DNA of 64,000 nt, taken from assembly GCA_900470195.1 (NCBI GenBank), contig UEIJ01000023.1, forward strand, positions 124,001-188,000, in the 5' to 3' direction. Under the pieces are notes generated by a model. The model saw only the letters and a program-made list of their open reading frames with translations. It was not told the origin of the DNA and searched no databases. Position numbers and translations under genes: made by a program. Positions 17,142-28,156 of this stretch are shown piece by piece; position 1 is the first letter of the stretch; each line of letters begins with the position of its first letter. The DNA is from Hyphomicrobiales bacterium. Its GTDB lineage: Bacteria > Pseudomonadota > Alphaproteobacteria > Rhizobiales > Rhizobiaceae.

Positions 17142-17897
17142 ATGCGCGACACAGATTTCGTCGGGGGCTTTGCCAAAGGATTGAGAGTTATAGAAGCGTT
17201 CGGCGAGGACCAGACACGCCTCTCCATTGCGGACGTTTCAAAGGCTACCGGTCTCGACCGCGCGACGGCACGACGGTGTCTGCTCACGCTCGCTGATCTG
17301 GGCTATGCTGAATATGATGGCAAGTTTTTCACGCTTCTGCCCAGAATTCTCCGGCTCGGATACGCCTATCTCTCTTCAACGCCGTTGCCGACAATCATCC
17401 AGCCGCATCTGGACCGATTGTCCGACACAGTCGGCGAAAGTGCTTCAGCATCCGTTCTGGATGGGACGGAAATTGTATACATCGCGCGCGCCTCCCAGAT
17501 GCGGGTGATGTCCATCAACTTGATGGCTGGAAGCAGGCTCCCAGCCTACTGCGCTTCCATGGGGCGCGTGCTTCTGGCCGGGCTTCATGAGCCCGACGTA
17601 CTCGCGATTCTTGAACGCACCGACAGGAAAGCGCTGACGCCCTTTACGAAAGTTGAAGTAGCTGCATTGATGGCGGAACTCTCCCGCGTTCGCAGTCAAG
17701 GTTACGCAATCAACGATCAGGAGTTGGAGTTGGGACTTCGCTCTATCGCAGTCCCCGTCTTCAACTTCAAAGGCGCGGTAGTGGCAGCACTCAATATCGG
17801 GGCGCCGGCGGCTCACGTCGAAACAAGTGGCCTGATCGAACGCTTCCTCCCGGCGATGCTGCAGGTTCAATCGGATTTGCGCAGTTTGCTGAGATGA
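17142..17897 (+). CDS. pcaR: IclR-family regulator of the 3-oxoadipate pathway
   Basis: A 251-residue transcription factor. The N-terminal winged helix (FAKGLRVIEAFG, then ADVSKATGLDRATARRCLLTL) is followed by the IclR effector-binding domain (ARASQMRVMSINLMAGSRLPAYCASMGRVLLAGL and LELGLRSIAVPVFN), which matches PcaR/PcaU. In Sinorhizobium, PcaR responds to 3-oxoadipate to induce pcaIJF. GAGGAG precedes ATG 17142 by about 5 nt. It is divergent from pcaIJF with a large inverted repeat between. Confidence 0.92.
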   Translation: MRDTDFVGGFAKGLRVIEAFGEDQTRLSIADVSKATGLDRATARRCLLTLADLGYAEYDGKFFTLLPRILRLGYAYLSSTPLPTIIQPHLDRLSDTVGESASASVLDGTEIVYIARASQMRVMSINLMAGSRLPAYCASMGRVLLAGLHEPDVLAILERTDRKALTPFTKVEVAALMAELSRVRSQGYAINDQELELGLRSIAVPVFNFKGAVVAALNIGAPAAHVETSGLIERFLPAMLQVQSDLRSLLR

Positions 17898-17927
17898 ACT
17901 CCAGAGGATGAAAAATCCAATTAAACC

Positions 17928-18845
17928 TTACGACGGGGCGTCATAGGTGGCCAGACGCTCGCGCTCCCTCAAGCGAAACGCACGCGGCGTTTCGCCCGTC
18001 AACTTCAGGAAAAAACGCGAAAAATAGGCCGGGTCTGAAAATCCAAGGCTATAAGCGATATGCTGCACAGAGGATGGCATGGCTATCAAATCACGCTTGG
18101 CCGTCTCCAACAGTCTATTTGCAACCAAATCTTGTGTCGTCCCTCCTGTCAGTTGCTTGACAGTCCGGTTGAGATGCGTCGGCGAGACACCCAGCAATTT
18201 TGCATAAAATGAAACGGGCCTGTGTTCTCGATAATAGCGGTCGATCAACTCCAGCAACCGTTCGATACGAGCCCGCCCGTACACAGAGTTTTCTTGCGGC
18301 TTTGCCGGATTTGAAGAATGTGCCTGCCTTAGGATATAAACGAACGCAACTTGAACAAGAGATTCCAGCAGGCTGTTTTTATAAGGTTTTCTCGCCTGGA
18401 ACTCGTCATGCACTTGCCCCAGAAGAGAGGAGAGCAACACAAGATTCTCTTCGCCCGCGCCTTTCATCGATATGAGCTGTGGCTGCATTAGCCAGTCGGC
18501 CGTCACTCCGCCAGTACCCCCTCCGACGAACGGCATATGAGGGCTCAAAATCGTCAGGATATGGCCTCTTATATCTCTTGAAAATGCAAACCCGTGATTG
18601 AAACCGGGCGGCACCAAGATCGCACATGGTGTCTGAAACGGGCGGACTGCTCCATCAAAATTCGTCTGCCCCGCCCCGCTTTCGATATACAAGAGCTGAA
18701 AGAAACTTTCGTGCCGATGCAGCGAAATCTCGAAATTGTGCAGACTCGATCGTGAGAAAAGCGTTTCGCAGTGCAGCCAGAAATCCGGCTTCTGCTCGTT
18801 GTCTTCTCCATAAAGCCCATACGTTGGAACAAAATTGTCCAACAT
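17928..18845 (-). CDS. pobR: AraC-family regulator of 4-hydroxybenzoate hydroxylase
   Basis: A 305-residue regulator with an N-terminal cupin-like sensor (NFEISLHRHESFFQLLYIES, CAILVPPGFNHGFAF) and two C-terminal AraC helix-turn-helix motifs (VSFYAKLLGVSPTHLNRTVK; VQHIAYSLGFSDPAYFSRFF). It is divergent from pobA, as in Agrobacterium, where an AraC-type PobR activates pobA with 4-hydroxybenzoate. Three in-frame ATGs exist (18938, 18896, 18845). GGAGGG precedes 18845 by a few bases and the resulting length fits the family; the upstream starts would overlap the pobA promoter. Confidence 0.88.
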   Translation of the reverse strand: MLDNFVPTYGLYGEDNEQKPDFWLHCETLFSRSSLHNFEISLHRHESFFQLLYIESGAGQTNFDGAVRPFQTPCAILVPPGFNHGFAFSRDIRGHILTILSPHMPFVGGGTGGVTADWLMQPQLISMKGAGEENLVLLSSLLGQVHDEFQARKPYKNSLLESLVQVAFVYILRQAHSSNPAKPQENSVYGRARIERLLELIDRYYREHRPVSFYAKLLGVSPTHLNRTVKQLTGGTTQDLVANRLLETAKRDLIAMPSSVQHIAYSLGFSDPAYFSRFFLKLTGETPRAFRLRERERLATYDAPS

Positions 18846-18878
18846 CTGCCCTCCAATTATGTTCGATTTGTACAATAA

Positions 18879-20120
<1,242 letters not shown>

Positions 20121-20182
20121 AAGCCCATCAGCCTTTGCCCAACGCCCGGCGATAAGTTCCGATCGGAGCTCGTCGCAGCTGG

Positions 20183-20217
20183 CGCGGTCGGTTACCTGAT
20201 TTAAGTGGCCGACCGCG
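20183..20217. terminator. Bidirectional hairpin between pobA and pcaQ
   Basis: Arms CGCGGTCGG (20183-20191) and CCGACCGCG (20209-20217), 17-nt loop, between two convergent genes. No long T-run on either side. Confidence 0.55.
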
Positions 20218-20224
20218 TTGGATT

Positions 20225-21139
20225 CTAAGGCTTCAAGCCAGCGGCTTCACGCAATGTCTGGATCAGGATCTGCATCGCGGCAGTCTGCACCATATCGGTT
20301 CGCATTGTGAGCCCTACCGGTCCTGTTGTCTCGCTTGTATCGATGGGCAGTGCAACGAGCTTCCCCTCCGAGACATCTCTGGCTGCAACGCCCTCTGAAA
20401 TAATCCACACCGCATCGCTGTCACGAACAAAAGCACGCCCGAAGGCATCGGAAACCGTTTCTATCTGGACCGGGAGGGCTCCGATGCCATTTGTAATCAG
20501 CAACCGGTCCACAAAAGGACGTATGATCGAATTGCGTGTCGGCATCAAAACAGGATAGTCCGCCAGCTTTTCAAAGACCGCATGTCCGGCGGCCAATGGA
20601 TGGCCCGCCCTCACCAGAAACCGGACTTGCTCTGAATAAAGATGTTCGAAAGAAAATCCGGTCATCTTTTCAGGTGCGGCAAGCCGCCCGACGACCAGAT
20701 CAAGATCGCCGACCCGCAACTGCTCCAAAAGAACAGCATTTTCGCCGGTCACGATTTTCACCCGGCTGGATGTTCTCTCCGCAAGAAAAAGGCTCATTGC
20801 CCTCGGCATAATCCGGGTTGAAACTGTCGGCAATGCGCCAATGCGAATAGGCACCCCTGATCCATCCAGCTCTTGTGATACGGAATCCAGTCCTTGCCGC
20901 AAAGCTGTCAAGGCTGTCCCGGCGTGACGGAGGAACACTTCACCGAACCGCGTTATCCTTATGCCGCGGCCATCGCGCTCCACTACCGGAACGCCCAGAA
21001 TTTCCTCCAGCTCCCGCATGGTCTTGGTCACAGCCGGCTGACTGATGCTTAAGACTTCGGACGCCTTGACCACACTTTTCTGTCGCGCGACCTCAACGAA
21101 CGTATGCAGATGGCGAAATTTAATCCGGCTCCCAATCAC
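20225..21139 (-). CDS. pcaQ: LysR-type activator of protocatechuate genes
   Basis: A 304-residue LysR regulator. The N-terminal helix-turn-helix is KFRHLHTFVEVARQKSVVKA followed by SEVLSISQPAVTKTMRELEE. The C-terminal sensor domain (IRIGALPTVSTRIMPRAM) resembles the PcaQ/GbpR group. It is divergent from pcaDCHGB, the rhizobial arrangement in which PcaQ activates these genes with 3-carboxymuconolactone-type effectors. The start is a GTG at 21139; no clear ribosome site is seen and no ATG is suitably placed. An ATAACC-type dyad lies 6 bp beyond the start. Confidence 0.92.
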   Translation of the reverse strand: MIGSRIKFRHLHTFVEVARQKSVVKASEVLSISQPAVTKTMRELEEILGVPVVERDGRGIRITRFGEVFLRHAGTALTALRQGLDSVSQELDGSGVPIRIGALPTVSTRIMPRAMSLFLAERTSSRVKIVTGENAVLLEQLRVGDLDLVVGRLAAPEKMTGFSFEHLYSEQVRFLVRAGHPLAAGHAVFEKLADYPVLMPTRNSIIRPFVDRLLITNGIGALPVQIETVSDAFGRAFVRDSDAVWIISEGVAARDVSEGKLVALPIDTSETTGPVGLTMRTDMVQTAAMQILIQTLREAAGLKP

Positions 21140-21145
21140 TGATCT

Positions 21146-21161
21146 ATAACCCTATAGTTAT
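21146..21161. promoter_or_regulatory. PcaQ-type binding site between pcaQ and pcaD
   Basis: ATAAC-N6-GTTAT dyad. Read on the minus strand as ATAACT-ATAG-GGTTAT, it matches the published rhizobial PcaQ motif ATAACC-N4-GGTTAA at 10 of 12 fixed positions. It lies about 70 bp before pcaD and overlaps the pcaQ leader, the usual place for a LysR recognition site. Confidence 0.75.
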
Positions 21162-21232
21162 GTTTTTGGCTGAGAATATCATTTTACTTAACCAGTTGAA
21201 AGCAGGACAGTGCGGGCGGAGAGGAGAAAGCC

Positions 21233-22036
21233 GTGCAATTCGCATCCGTAAACGACGTCGTTATTCATTACGACTTTCAACGGGCAGCAGACGAAAAGCC
21301 CGTTCTGGTTTTCATTAATTCGCTAGGAACTGATTTCCGCATATGGGATGATGTCCGCGAGCGCCTGCGCAACGACGCATCAATTCTCGTCTATGACAAG
21401 CGTGGTCACGGTCTTTCGGACATCGGCAACACTCCTTACACGATCGAACTGCTTGCCGCCGATCTCACCGCACTGCTGGATAAGCTTTCGATAAAGCGGG
21501 CGATCATTTGCGGCCTTTCCATCGGAGGTTTGATTGCGCAAGGTGTTTTTGCGGCGCGGCCCGATCTGGTGGCAGGTCTTGTTCTGTCCAATACCGCCCA
21601 CAAAATAGGCACTCCAGATATGTGGGATGCACGTATCGCCGTTATTCAGCAAGACGGCCTCGCAAGCATTATCGACACTACGATGTCACGCTGGTTTACG
21701 CCGGCCTATCGCCGCCCCGACAGTTTTGCCTATCGCGCCTATTGCAATATGTTCCTCCGGCAACCGCTTAACGGGTATGCGGCCACCTGCGTCGCGCTAA
21801 GGGCTGCCGATCTTACCGAAGCGGCCAAGAGCATCACCGTACCTACCCTGTGCGTCGCCGGCGATCAGGACGGTTCCACGCCGCCTGCGATTGTGCGCGA
21901 ACTGGCAGATTTCATTCCTGAGGCGGATTACGCGGAGATTTCCGCCTGTGGCCATATCCCCTGCGTTGAACAGCCCGACGCCTATGTCTCGCTGTTGCGC
22001 AATTTTCTTTCAAACAGATTTGAACATGGAGAATAA
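21233..22036 (+). CDS. pcaD: 3-oxoadipate enol-lactonase
   Basis: Alpha/beta hydrolase that opens 3-oxoadipate enol-lactone to 3-oxoadipate. 267 residues: nucleophile Ser96 in GLSIGG, oxyanion region LVFINSLGTDFRIWDD, acid in GDQDGSTPP, and histidine in SACGHIPCVEQPD. The start is a GTG (21233) with GAGGAGAAAG upstream. First gene of pcaDCHGB, 2 bp before pcaC. Confidence 0.94.
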   Translation: MQFASVNDVVIHYDFQRAADEKPVLVFINSLGTDFRIWDDVRERLRNDASILVYDKRGHGLSDIGNTPYTIELLAADLTALLDKLSIKRAIICGLSIGGLIAQGVFAARPDLVAGLVLSNTAHKIGTPDMWDARIAVIQQDGLASIIDTTMSRWFTPAYRRPDSFAYRAYCNMFLRQPLNGYAATCVALRAADLTEAAKSITVPTLCVAGDQDGSTPPAIVRELADFIPEADYAEISACGHIPCVEQPDAYVSLLRNFLSNRFEHGE

Positions 22037-22038
22037 CC

Positions 22039-23183
<1,145 letters not shown>

Positions 23184-23184
23184 T

Positions 23185-23802
23185 ATGGTGCAATCTCTCG
23201 GTTATCTGAAAGAAACCGCTTCGCAGACCGCCGGTCCATATGTCCATATTGGACTGACCCCGAACTTTGTCGGGATCAACGGCGTCTTCGAGCAGGATCT
23301 TGGGTCTGGACCACTTTATGGTGAGGAGACCCCGGGGGAACGCATCACCATTAGTGGTCATGTCATCGACGGAATGGGAGCGCCATTGCGGGATGCACTT
23401 GTCGAAATATGGCAAGCTGATGCGCGTGGCCTCTATAACAGCCCTTCTGAAACCGGTGGCAAGGCCGCGCCTGGCTTTCGCGGCTGGGGTCGTTGTCCAA
23501 GCCATATGGACACGGGCGAATTTACTTTCGAAACGATCAAGCCCGGGCGCGTTCCTTTCCGGGATGGTCGCCTCATGGCGCCGCACGTCACCTTGTGGAT
23601 CGTGGCTCGTGGCATTAATCTCGGCTTGCAGACAAGGATGTATTTTTCCGACGAGGCCGATGCCAATGCAGAGGACCCCATCCTGGCTCGCATTGAACAT
23701 CGCAGCCGGGTGGAAACCCTCATCGGTCGGCGCGAGGGCAGCATCTATCATTTCGATATTTATCTACAGGGCGAGAAAGAAACCGTCTTTTTCGATATTT
23801 GA
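23185..23802 (+). CDS. pcaG: Protocatechuate 3,4-dioxygenase, alpha subunit
   Basis: Non-metal subunit of the dioxygenase, 205 residues, sharing the intradiol fold of PcaH but without the four-ligand iron site. TASQTAGPYVHIGLTPNF, LVEIWQADARGLYNSP and PHVTLWIVARGINLGLQTRMYF are typical of PcaG. GGAGGG precedes ATG 23185, and the gene begins 1 bp after the pcaH stop. Confidence 0.95.
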   Translation: MVQSLGYLKETASQTAGPYVHIGLTPNFVGINGVFEQDLGSGPLYGEETPGERITISGHVIDGMGAPLRDALVEIWQADARGLYNSPSETGGKAAPGFRGWGRCPSHMDTGEFTFETIKPGRVPFRDGRLMAPHVTLWIVARGINLGLQTRMYFSDEADANAEDPILARIEHRSRVETLIGRREGSIYHFDIYLQGEKETVFFDI

Positions 23803-23805
23803 CGC

Positions 23806-24870
23806 ATGAGTATCTCGGTCTTCGAACATCCATTTCTGACGCAGCTCTTCGGCGATGACGAAGAGATATTGAGCCTGTTTACGGCAGCAGCCGATATTGC
23901 CCAAATGTTGCGTTACGAAGCGGCTTTGGCTGAGGCGCAAGCCGATCTTGGCCTGATACCAACCCAGGCAGGACTTGCGATCGCGCAAACGATAGAAACG
24001 TTTGAGCCCAACATCTCCGGTCTGGCAAAGGCGACGGCGCGTGATGGTGTGGTTATTCCCTCGCTCGTAAAAGAGCTAAAACTGGCTGTGGGCAAAGATT
24101 ACGAAGACTATGTTCATTTCGGTGCGACGAGCCAGGATGTCATCGATACAAGTCTTGTTTTGCGGTTGAAGCGCATAAGTACAATTCTCTATGGACGAAT
24201 CCAACAACTGGTACAGCGTTACGAGTGGCTTGATGTGACGTTCGGAAAGAACGCGCTGACCGGCTATACGCGTATGCAGGCAGCTCTTCCGATAACTGTA
24301 TCGGACCGCATCTCGAGCTGGAAGAACCCCCTCTCCGCTTACGGCACGAAGTTGAACGCTATCTCCTTTCCCGTGCAGTTCGGAGGCGCCGCCGGAACGC
24401 TTGAAAAATTCGGCGATCAAGCACCAGCTTTGCGTGCACTGCTAGCCGAAAAGCTCGAACTGCACGATAGTCTACAATGGCACAGCCAACGCGCATTTAT
24501 CATCGAGTTCGGCAATCTGCTTTCGCTTCTCACAGGCACTCTGGGAAAATTCGGACAGGATATCGCGCTCATGGCTGAGATGGGTGAGGAACTCTCCTTG
24601 ACCGGCGGGGGCGGCTCATCGGCGATGCCGCACAAGCAAAATCCGGTGGGGGCAGAGATACTGGTCAGTCTTGCTCGCTTCAACGCAGCCCAAATGGGTG
24701 GCCTGCATCAGGCAATGGTGCACGAGCAAGAACGCTCCGGCGCCGCTTGGATGGTGGAATGGATGATCGTGCCACAGATCGTTGCCTCAACAGGCAGTGC
24801 TCTTAACATAGCATCAGCTCTCATTGATAAGGTGGTCCGGATCGGAAAAGAACAGCCATCAAACATATAA
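23806..24870 (+). CDS. pcaB: 3-carboxy-cis,cis-muconate cycloisomerase
   Basis: Fumarase/aspartase-superfamily enzyme that lactonises 3-carboxy-cis,cis-muconate. The signature loop GGGGSSAMPHKQNPVGAEI lies near residue 265, and the conserved DYVHFGATSQDVIDTSLVLR near 100. At 354 residues it is about 100 shorter than Pseudomonas PcaB; rhizobial PcaB proteins are commonly of this short form, so I do not call it truncated. Last gene of pcaDCHGB. Its stop codon lies inside an ATAACC...GGTTAT repeat that may regulate the next operon. Confidence 0.92.
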   Translation: MSISVFEHPFLTQLFGDDEEILSLFTAAADIAQMLRYEAALAEAQADLGLIPTQAGLAIAQTIETFEPNISGLAKATARDGVVIPSLVKELKLAVGKDYEDYVHFGATSQDVIDTSLVLRLKRISTILYGRIQQLVQRYEWLDVTFGKNALTGYTRMQAALPITVSDRISSWKNPLSAYGTKLNAISFPVQFGGAAGTLEKFGDQAPALRALLAEKLELHDSLQWHSQRAFIIEFGNLLSLLTGTLGKFGQDIALMAEMGEELSLTGGGGSSAMPHKQNPVGAEILVSLARFNAAQMGGLHQAMVHEQERSGAAWMVEWMIVPQIVASTGSALNIASALIDKVVRIGKEQPSNI

Positions 24871-24889
24871 CCATCCGAGTATCGGTTAT
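24867..24889. promoter_or_regulatory. Possible second PcaQ-type site ahead of the transporter operon
   Basis: Half-sites ATAACC (24867-24872) and GGTTAT (24884-24889) lie 11 bp apart, about 110 bp before the pcaM-like start. The half-sites match the PcaQ motif, but the spacing differs from the usual N4, so only moderate weight. The remaining 24890-24999 gap shows no gene. Confidence 0.4.
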
Positions 24890-24999
24890 AGGCAACTTTT
24901 CATTTTACATGACCATTTAGATAGGCATGCTGAAATCAGGACATTCCGTGTTGCGACGAAACGGTCACGCGCAGGAATGGGGGCGATAGGGAGGAGAAC

Positions 25000-26172
25000 A
25001 TGAAGACACTCGCATTAACCGCGCTCGCGGTCTTTTCACTTGCAGCGTCAACAGCTTATGCTGATGTGGTGAAGGTCGGCGTCATCGGTCCATTTTCAGG
25101 TCCATTTGCCCTTCAGGGCAAAAACTTCAAGGCTGGTATCGACGCCTACATGGCTGAGCATGGTAACAAGATCGGCGATGACACTGTCGAGATCGTTTAT
25201 CGCGACGTGCCGCAGGCAGACCCGGCGCAGTCCAAGGCGCTTGCGCAGGAACTCGTTGTCAAGGAAGGTGTACAGTATCTGGCAGGCTTCTATTTTACAC
25301 CCGACGCCATGGCGGTTACGCCAATCCTCAAGCAGGGCAATGTGCCGATGGTGGTTATGAATGCCGCTACGTCTTCCATCGTAACCAAGAGTCCCTATGT
25401 GGTGCGCACCTCGTTCACAACCTGGCAGACCTCGACCCCGATTGCAAAAGTCGCACTGGACAAGGGCGTCAAAAAGGTCATCTCGGTCGTGAGTGACTAC
25501 GGGCCGGGCGTGGATGCTGAGAATGCTTTCAAAGCGGCTTTCACAGAAGCTGGCGGCGAAGTGGTCGAAGCTATTCGCATGCCGCTCGCTACGAACGATT
25601 TCAGCCCGATCATGCAACGCATCAAGGATTCCGGCGCTCAAGGCGTATTCGCATTCCTGCCGTCAGGACCGACCACGCTCGGCTTCATGAAATCCTATGT
25701 CGATAACGGATTGAAAGGCTCGGGCATCCAGCTTTTTGCACCGGGTGACCTGACACAAGAATCCGATCTTCCCGCACTCGGAGAAAATGCTCTCGGCGTT
25801 CTGACGACTTTCCACTACGCGGTCTCGCATGACTCGCCCGAGAACAAGAAGTTTGTCGAGGAAGCCCGAAAAGCTATTGGCAATCCTGTGGAATTGTCTT
25901 TCCCGTCAGTCGGCGCTTATGACGGCATGCATGTCATCTACAAGATGATTGAAGCGACCGGCGGTGAAAAAGACGCTGAAAAGGCAGTAGAGGCTGTGAA
26001 AGGCATGGAATGGATCAGCCCCCGCGGTCCGGTATCCATCGATCCCGAAAGCCGCCACATGACTCAGAACATCTATCTGCGCGAAGTAGCCAAGGCTGAT
26101 GACGGAACCTACTATAACAAGGAAATCCAGACTTTCGAGAAGCAGGGTGACCCTGGGTTGAAAGCTCAATAA
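25000..26172 (+). CDS. pcaM: ABC importer substrate-binding protein, branched-chain (HAAT) type, probable protocatechuate/aromatic acid binding
   Basis: Periplasmic receptor, 390 residues. Signal peptide LALTALAVFSLAASTAYA, then a Peripla_BP_6 domain (KVGVIGPFSGPFALQGKNFKAG, YLAGFYFTPDAMAVTPILKQ, FLPSGPTTLGFMKSYVDNG). It begins a five-gene HAAT operon directly downstream of pcaB. In Sinorhizobium meliloti a protocatechuate-inducible HAAT importer, pcaMNVWX, is controlled by PcaQ; the same order here supports that role, by analogy rather than direct proof. GGGAGGAGAAC precedes ATG 25000. Confidence 0.85.
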   Translation: MKTLALTALAVFSLAASTAYADVVKVGVIGPFSGPFALQGKNFKAGIDAYMAEHGNKIGDDTVEIVYRDVPQADPAQSKALAQELVVKEGVQYLAGFYFTPDAMAVTPILKQGNVPMVVMNAATSSIVTKSPYVVRTSFTTWQTSTPIAKVALDKGVKKVISVVSDYGPGVDAENAFKAAFTEAGGEVVEAIRMPLATNDFSPIMQRIKDSGAQGVFAFLPSGPTTLGFMKSYVDNGLKGSGIQLFAPGDLTQESDLPALGENALGVLTTFHYAVSHDSPENKKFVEEARKAIGNPVELSFPSVGAYDGMHVIYKMIEATGGEKDAEKAVEAVKGMEWISPRGPVSIDPESRHMTQNIYLREVAKADDGTYYNKEIQTFEKQGDPGLKAQ

Positions 26173-26251
26173 GCCAGCAGTCGCGCACTGCATGGCCTGG
26201 AGAAGCGTAAAGCGCGTTCGCTCCCCGGTCCGTTACTGCTTTGTTTTACCG

Positions 26252-26286
26252 CGTATCCCGCCAGCGTCTTGCGCATTCGGGATACG
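26252..26286 (+). other. Intercistronic hairpin after the pcaM-like gene
   Basis: Perfect 9-bp arms CGTATCCCG (26252-26260) and CGGGATACG (26278-26286) with a 17-nt loop, in the 131-bp gap between the receptor gene and the first permease. No U-tract. It probably sets receptor mRNA above permease mRNA. Confidence 0.55.
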
Positions 26287-26303
26287 TTCAACAGGATCAT
26301 TTA

Positions 26304-27173
26304 ATGCAGACTGTGTTCAGCATTGCTGTCGATGCCCTTGCTTACGGCATGGTGCTCTTCGTCATTTCCATCGGCCTTTCGGTCACTATGGGTTTGATGC
26401 GCGTCGTCAATCTGGCTCACGGCGCATTTGCGATGATCGGCGGCTATTTCGCATCCTATGCCGCCCAACAGCTTGGCCTCAATTACGGCTTTGCGATCAT
26501 TATTGCAGTCGCCGGTACAATGGTGATCGCGGTCCCCGTGGAAAGGCTGCTCTATCGGCGCATTTATGGTGCGCCTGAACTGACACAGGTGTTGATGACC
26601 ATCGGCATCACTTTCTGCATAATAGGTTTCACCAACTACATATTCGGACCGACTTTGAAGACGATTCCCTTGCCGGAAATGTTGCGCGGATCGGTCGATC
26701 TCGGATTTCGAGCTATTGCGAAACACCGCGTCTTTGCAATCGGATGCGGCCTAGCAGTAGCTCTCGGCCTTTGGTACATCATCGAACGCACTGCCTTCGG
26801 CGTGAAACTGCGAGCTGCCGTTGACAATGCCAACATGGCGGCGGCGCTCGGCGTGAGAACGGAAATTGTTTATGCGGTCAGCTTCGCGCTCGCTATCGGG
26901 CTTGCGGCATTCGGCGGCGTCGTCGGTGCAGAACTTCTGCCGGTGGAACCCTATTACGCACTCCGCTACATGGTGACTTTTCTGGTGGTTGTATCCGTCG
27001 GCGGTGCAGGTTCCATACCTGGTGCGCTGATCGCCTGCCTCCTGCTCGGCGCGATCGACACCACGGGGCGTTATCTGGCACCTGAATATGGCGAGTTCTT
27101 CTTCTATCTGGCGGTAATCGTCATTGTAACCCTGTTCCCGCGCGGGCTTGCAGGAAGGTTGGCCAGAAAATGA
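26304..27173 (+). CDS. pcaN: Branched-chain-type ABC permease (LivH-like)
   Basis: Inner-membrane permease, 289 residues, of the LivH/BPD_transp_2 family: SVTMGLMRVVNLAHGAFAMIGGYFA near the N-terminus and the ATPase-docking GVKLRAAVDNANMAAALGVR. ATG 26304 has AGGA 7 nt upstream; the extension to 26241 would overlap the hairpin. It overlaps the next permease by ATGA. Named by analogy with S. meliloti pcaMNVWX. Confidence 0.85.
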   Translation: MQTVFSIAVDALAYGMVLFVISIGLSVTMGLMRVVNLAHGAFAMIGGYFASYAAQQLGLNYGFAIIIAVAGTMVIAVPVERLLYRRIYGAPELTQVLMTIGITFCIIGFTNYIFGPTLKTIPLPEMLRGSVDLGFRAIAKHRVFAIGCGLAVALGLWYIIERTAFGVKLRAAVDNANMAAALGVRTEIVYAVSFALAIGLAAFGGVVGAELLPVEPYYALRYMVTFLVVVSVGGAGSIPGALIACLLLGAIDTTGRYLAPEYGEFFFYLAVIVIVTLFPRGLAGRLARK

Positions 27174-28156
27174 TCGATGTGACGCACACTCTTTCCCAAC
27201 GTCGTCATTCTTATGCAGGTCTCATGGGCATTGCGACTATTATAGCGGTCAGTGTTGCCGGCTGGTTTATGTTCCCCGACAATCTGGCACTGCTGACCCG
27301 CATCATAGCAATTGCCTTGCTCGTCTTGTCGCTCGATCTGGTGACTGGCTACTGCGGTATCGCAACGCTTGGCCATGCAGCTCTCTTCGGCGCCGGCGCA
27401 TACGGTGCCGGAATCGCCGCCGCCCATTTCAGCATCACCGACCCCATCCTGATGACGCTTATCGGTCTCGTTGCCGGAGCGATTACCGGACTTGTATCCG
27501 GAGCCGTCATTCTGCGGGCCCACGGCCTCGCTCAACTCGTTCTCTCAATTGCCGTTATCCATCTCTTTCATGAAGCGGCCAACAAGGCCTCAAGCTGGAC
27601 CGGCGGAAGCGACGGACTAAGCGGTATCTCGCCCGATCCGATCTTCGGCATATTCGAGTTCGATCTCTACGGACACACCGTCTACATTTATGCCGTAATC
27701 CTGCTGCTCGTTTCCTTCATCTTTCTCCGTTATGTCGTACGCTCACCGTTTGGCATGCTATGCCGGGGTGTGAAAGAAGACCCGATCCGCATCCATGCAA
27801 TGGGAGCATCGGTTCAGTCGGCACAGCTTCGCATGTATGTTATCTCCGGTGCCGTTGCCGGCATTGGCGGGGCGCTGAACGCAATTTCAACGCAGGTCGT
27901 CGGGCTCGACAGTCTCAGCTTCACCATGTCGGCAGAAGCTCTGGTGATGTTGGTTCTCGGCGGCACGGGATCGCTGTTCGGCGGGCTGATTGGCACTGTA
28001 GTCTTCATGTGGTTCGAAGACCTCGTCTCTGCTGCAAACCCTTTCCACTGGCTTACAATGGTCGGTGCCCTGCTGATTGCAGTCGTGCTGTTTGCGCCGC
28101 GCGGTCTCTATGGAACCGTCGCCTATTACTTTGAAAAGAAGGCGCATCGCAAATGA
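27170..28156 (+). CDS. pcaV: Branched-chain-type ABC permease (LivM-like)
   Basis: Second permease of the importer, 328 residues. LVLSLDLVTGYCGIATLGHAALFGAGAY is the LivM signature, and FGMLCRGVKEDPIRIHAMGA is the cytoplasmic coupling loop. ATGA overlaps on both sides tie it translationally to the LivH-like gene and the first ATPase. The symbol is by analogy. Confidence 0.85.
   Translation: MIDVTHTLSQRRHSYAGLMGIATIIAVSVAGWFMFPDNLALLTRIIAIALLVLSLDLVTGYCGIATLGHAALFGAGAYGAGIAAAHFSITDPILMTLIGLVAGAITGLVSGAVILRAHGLAQLVLSIAVIHLFHEAANKASSWTGGSDGLSGISPDPIFGIFEFDLYGHTVYIYAVILLLVSFIFLRYVVRSPFGMLCRGVKEDPIRIHAMGASVQSAQLRMYVISGAVAGIGGALNAISTQVVGLDSLSFTMSAEALVMLVLGGTGSLFGGLIGTVVFMWFEDLVSAANPFHWLTMVGALLIAVVLFAPRGLYGTVAYYFEKKAHRK

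Noticed and set aside
23806-24870. Truncated pcaB pseudogene
   Set aside because: It is shorter than Pseudomonas PcaB, but the catalytic signature is complete and rhizobial homologues are commonly this short.
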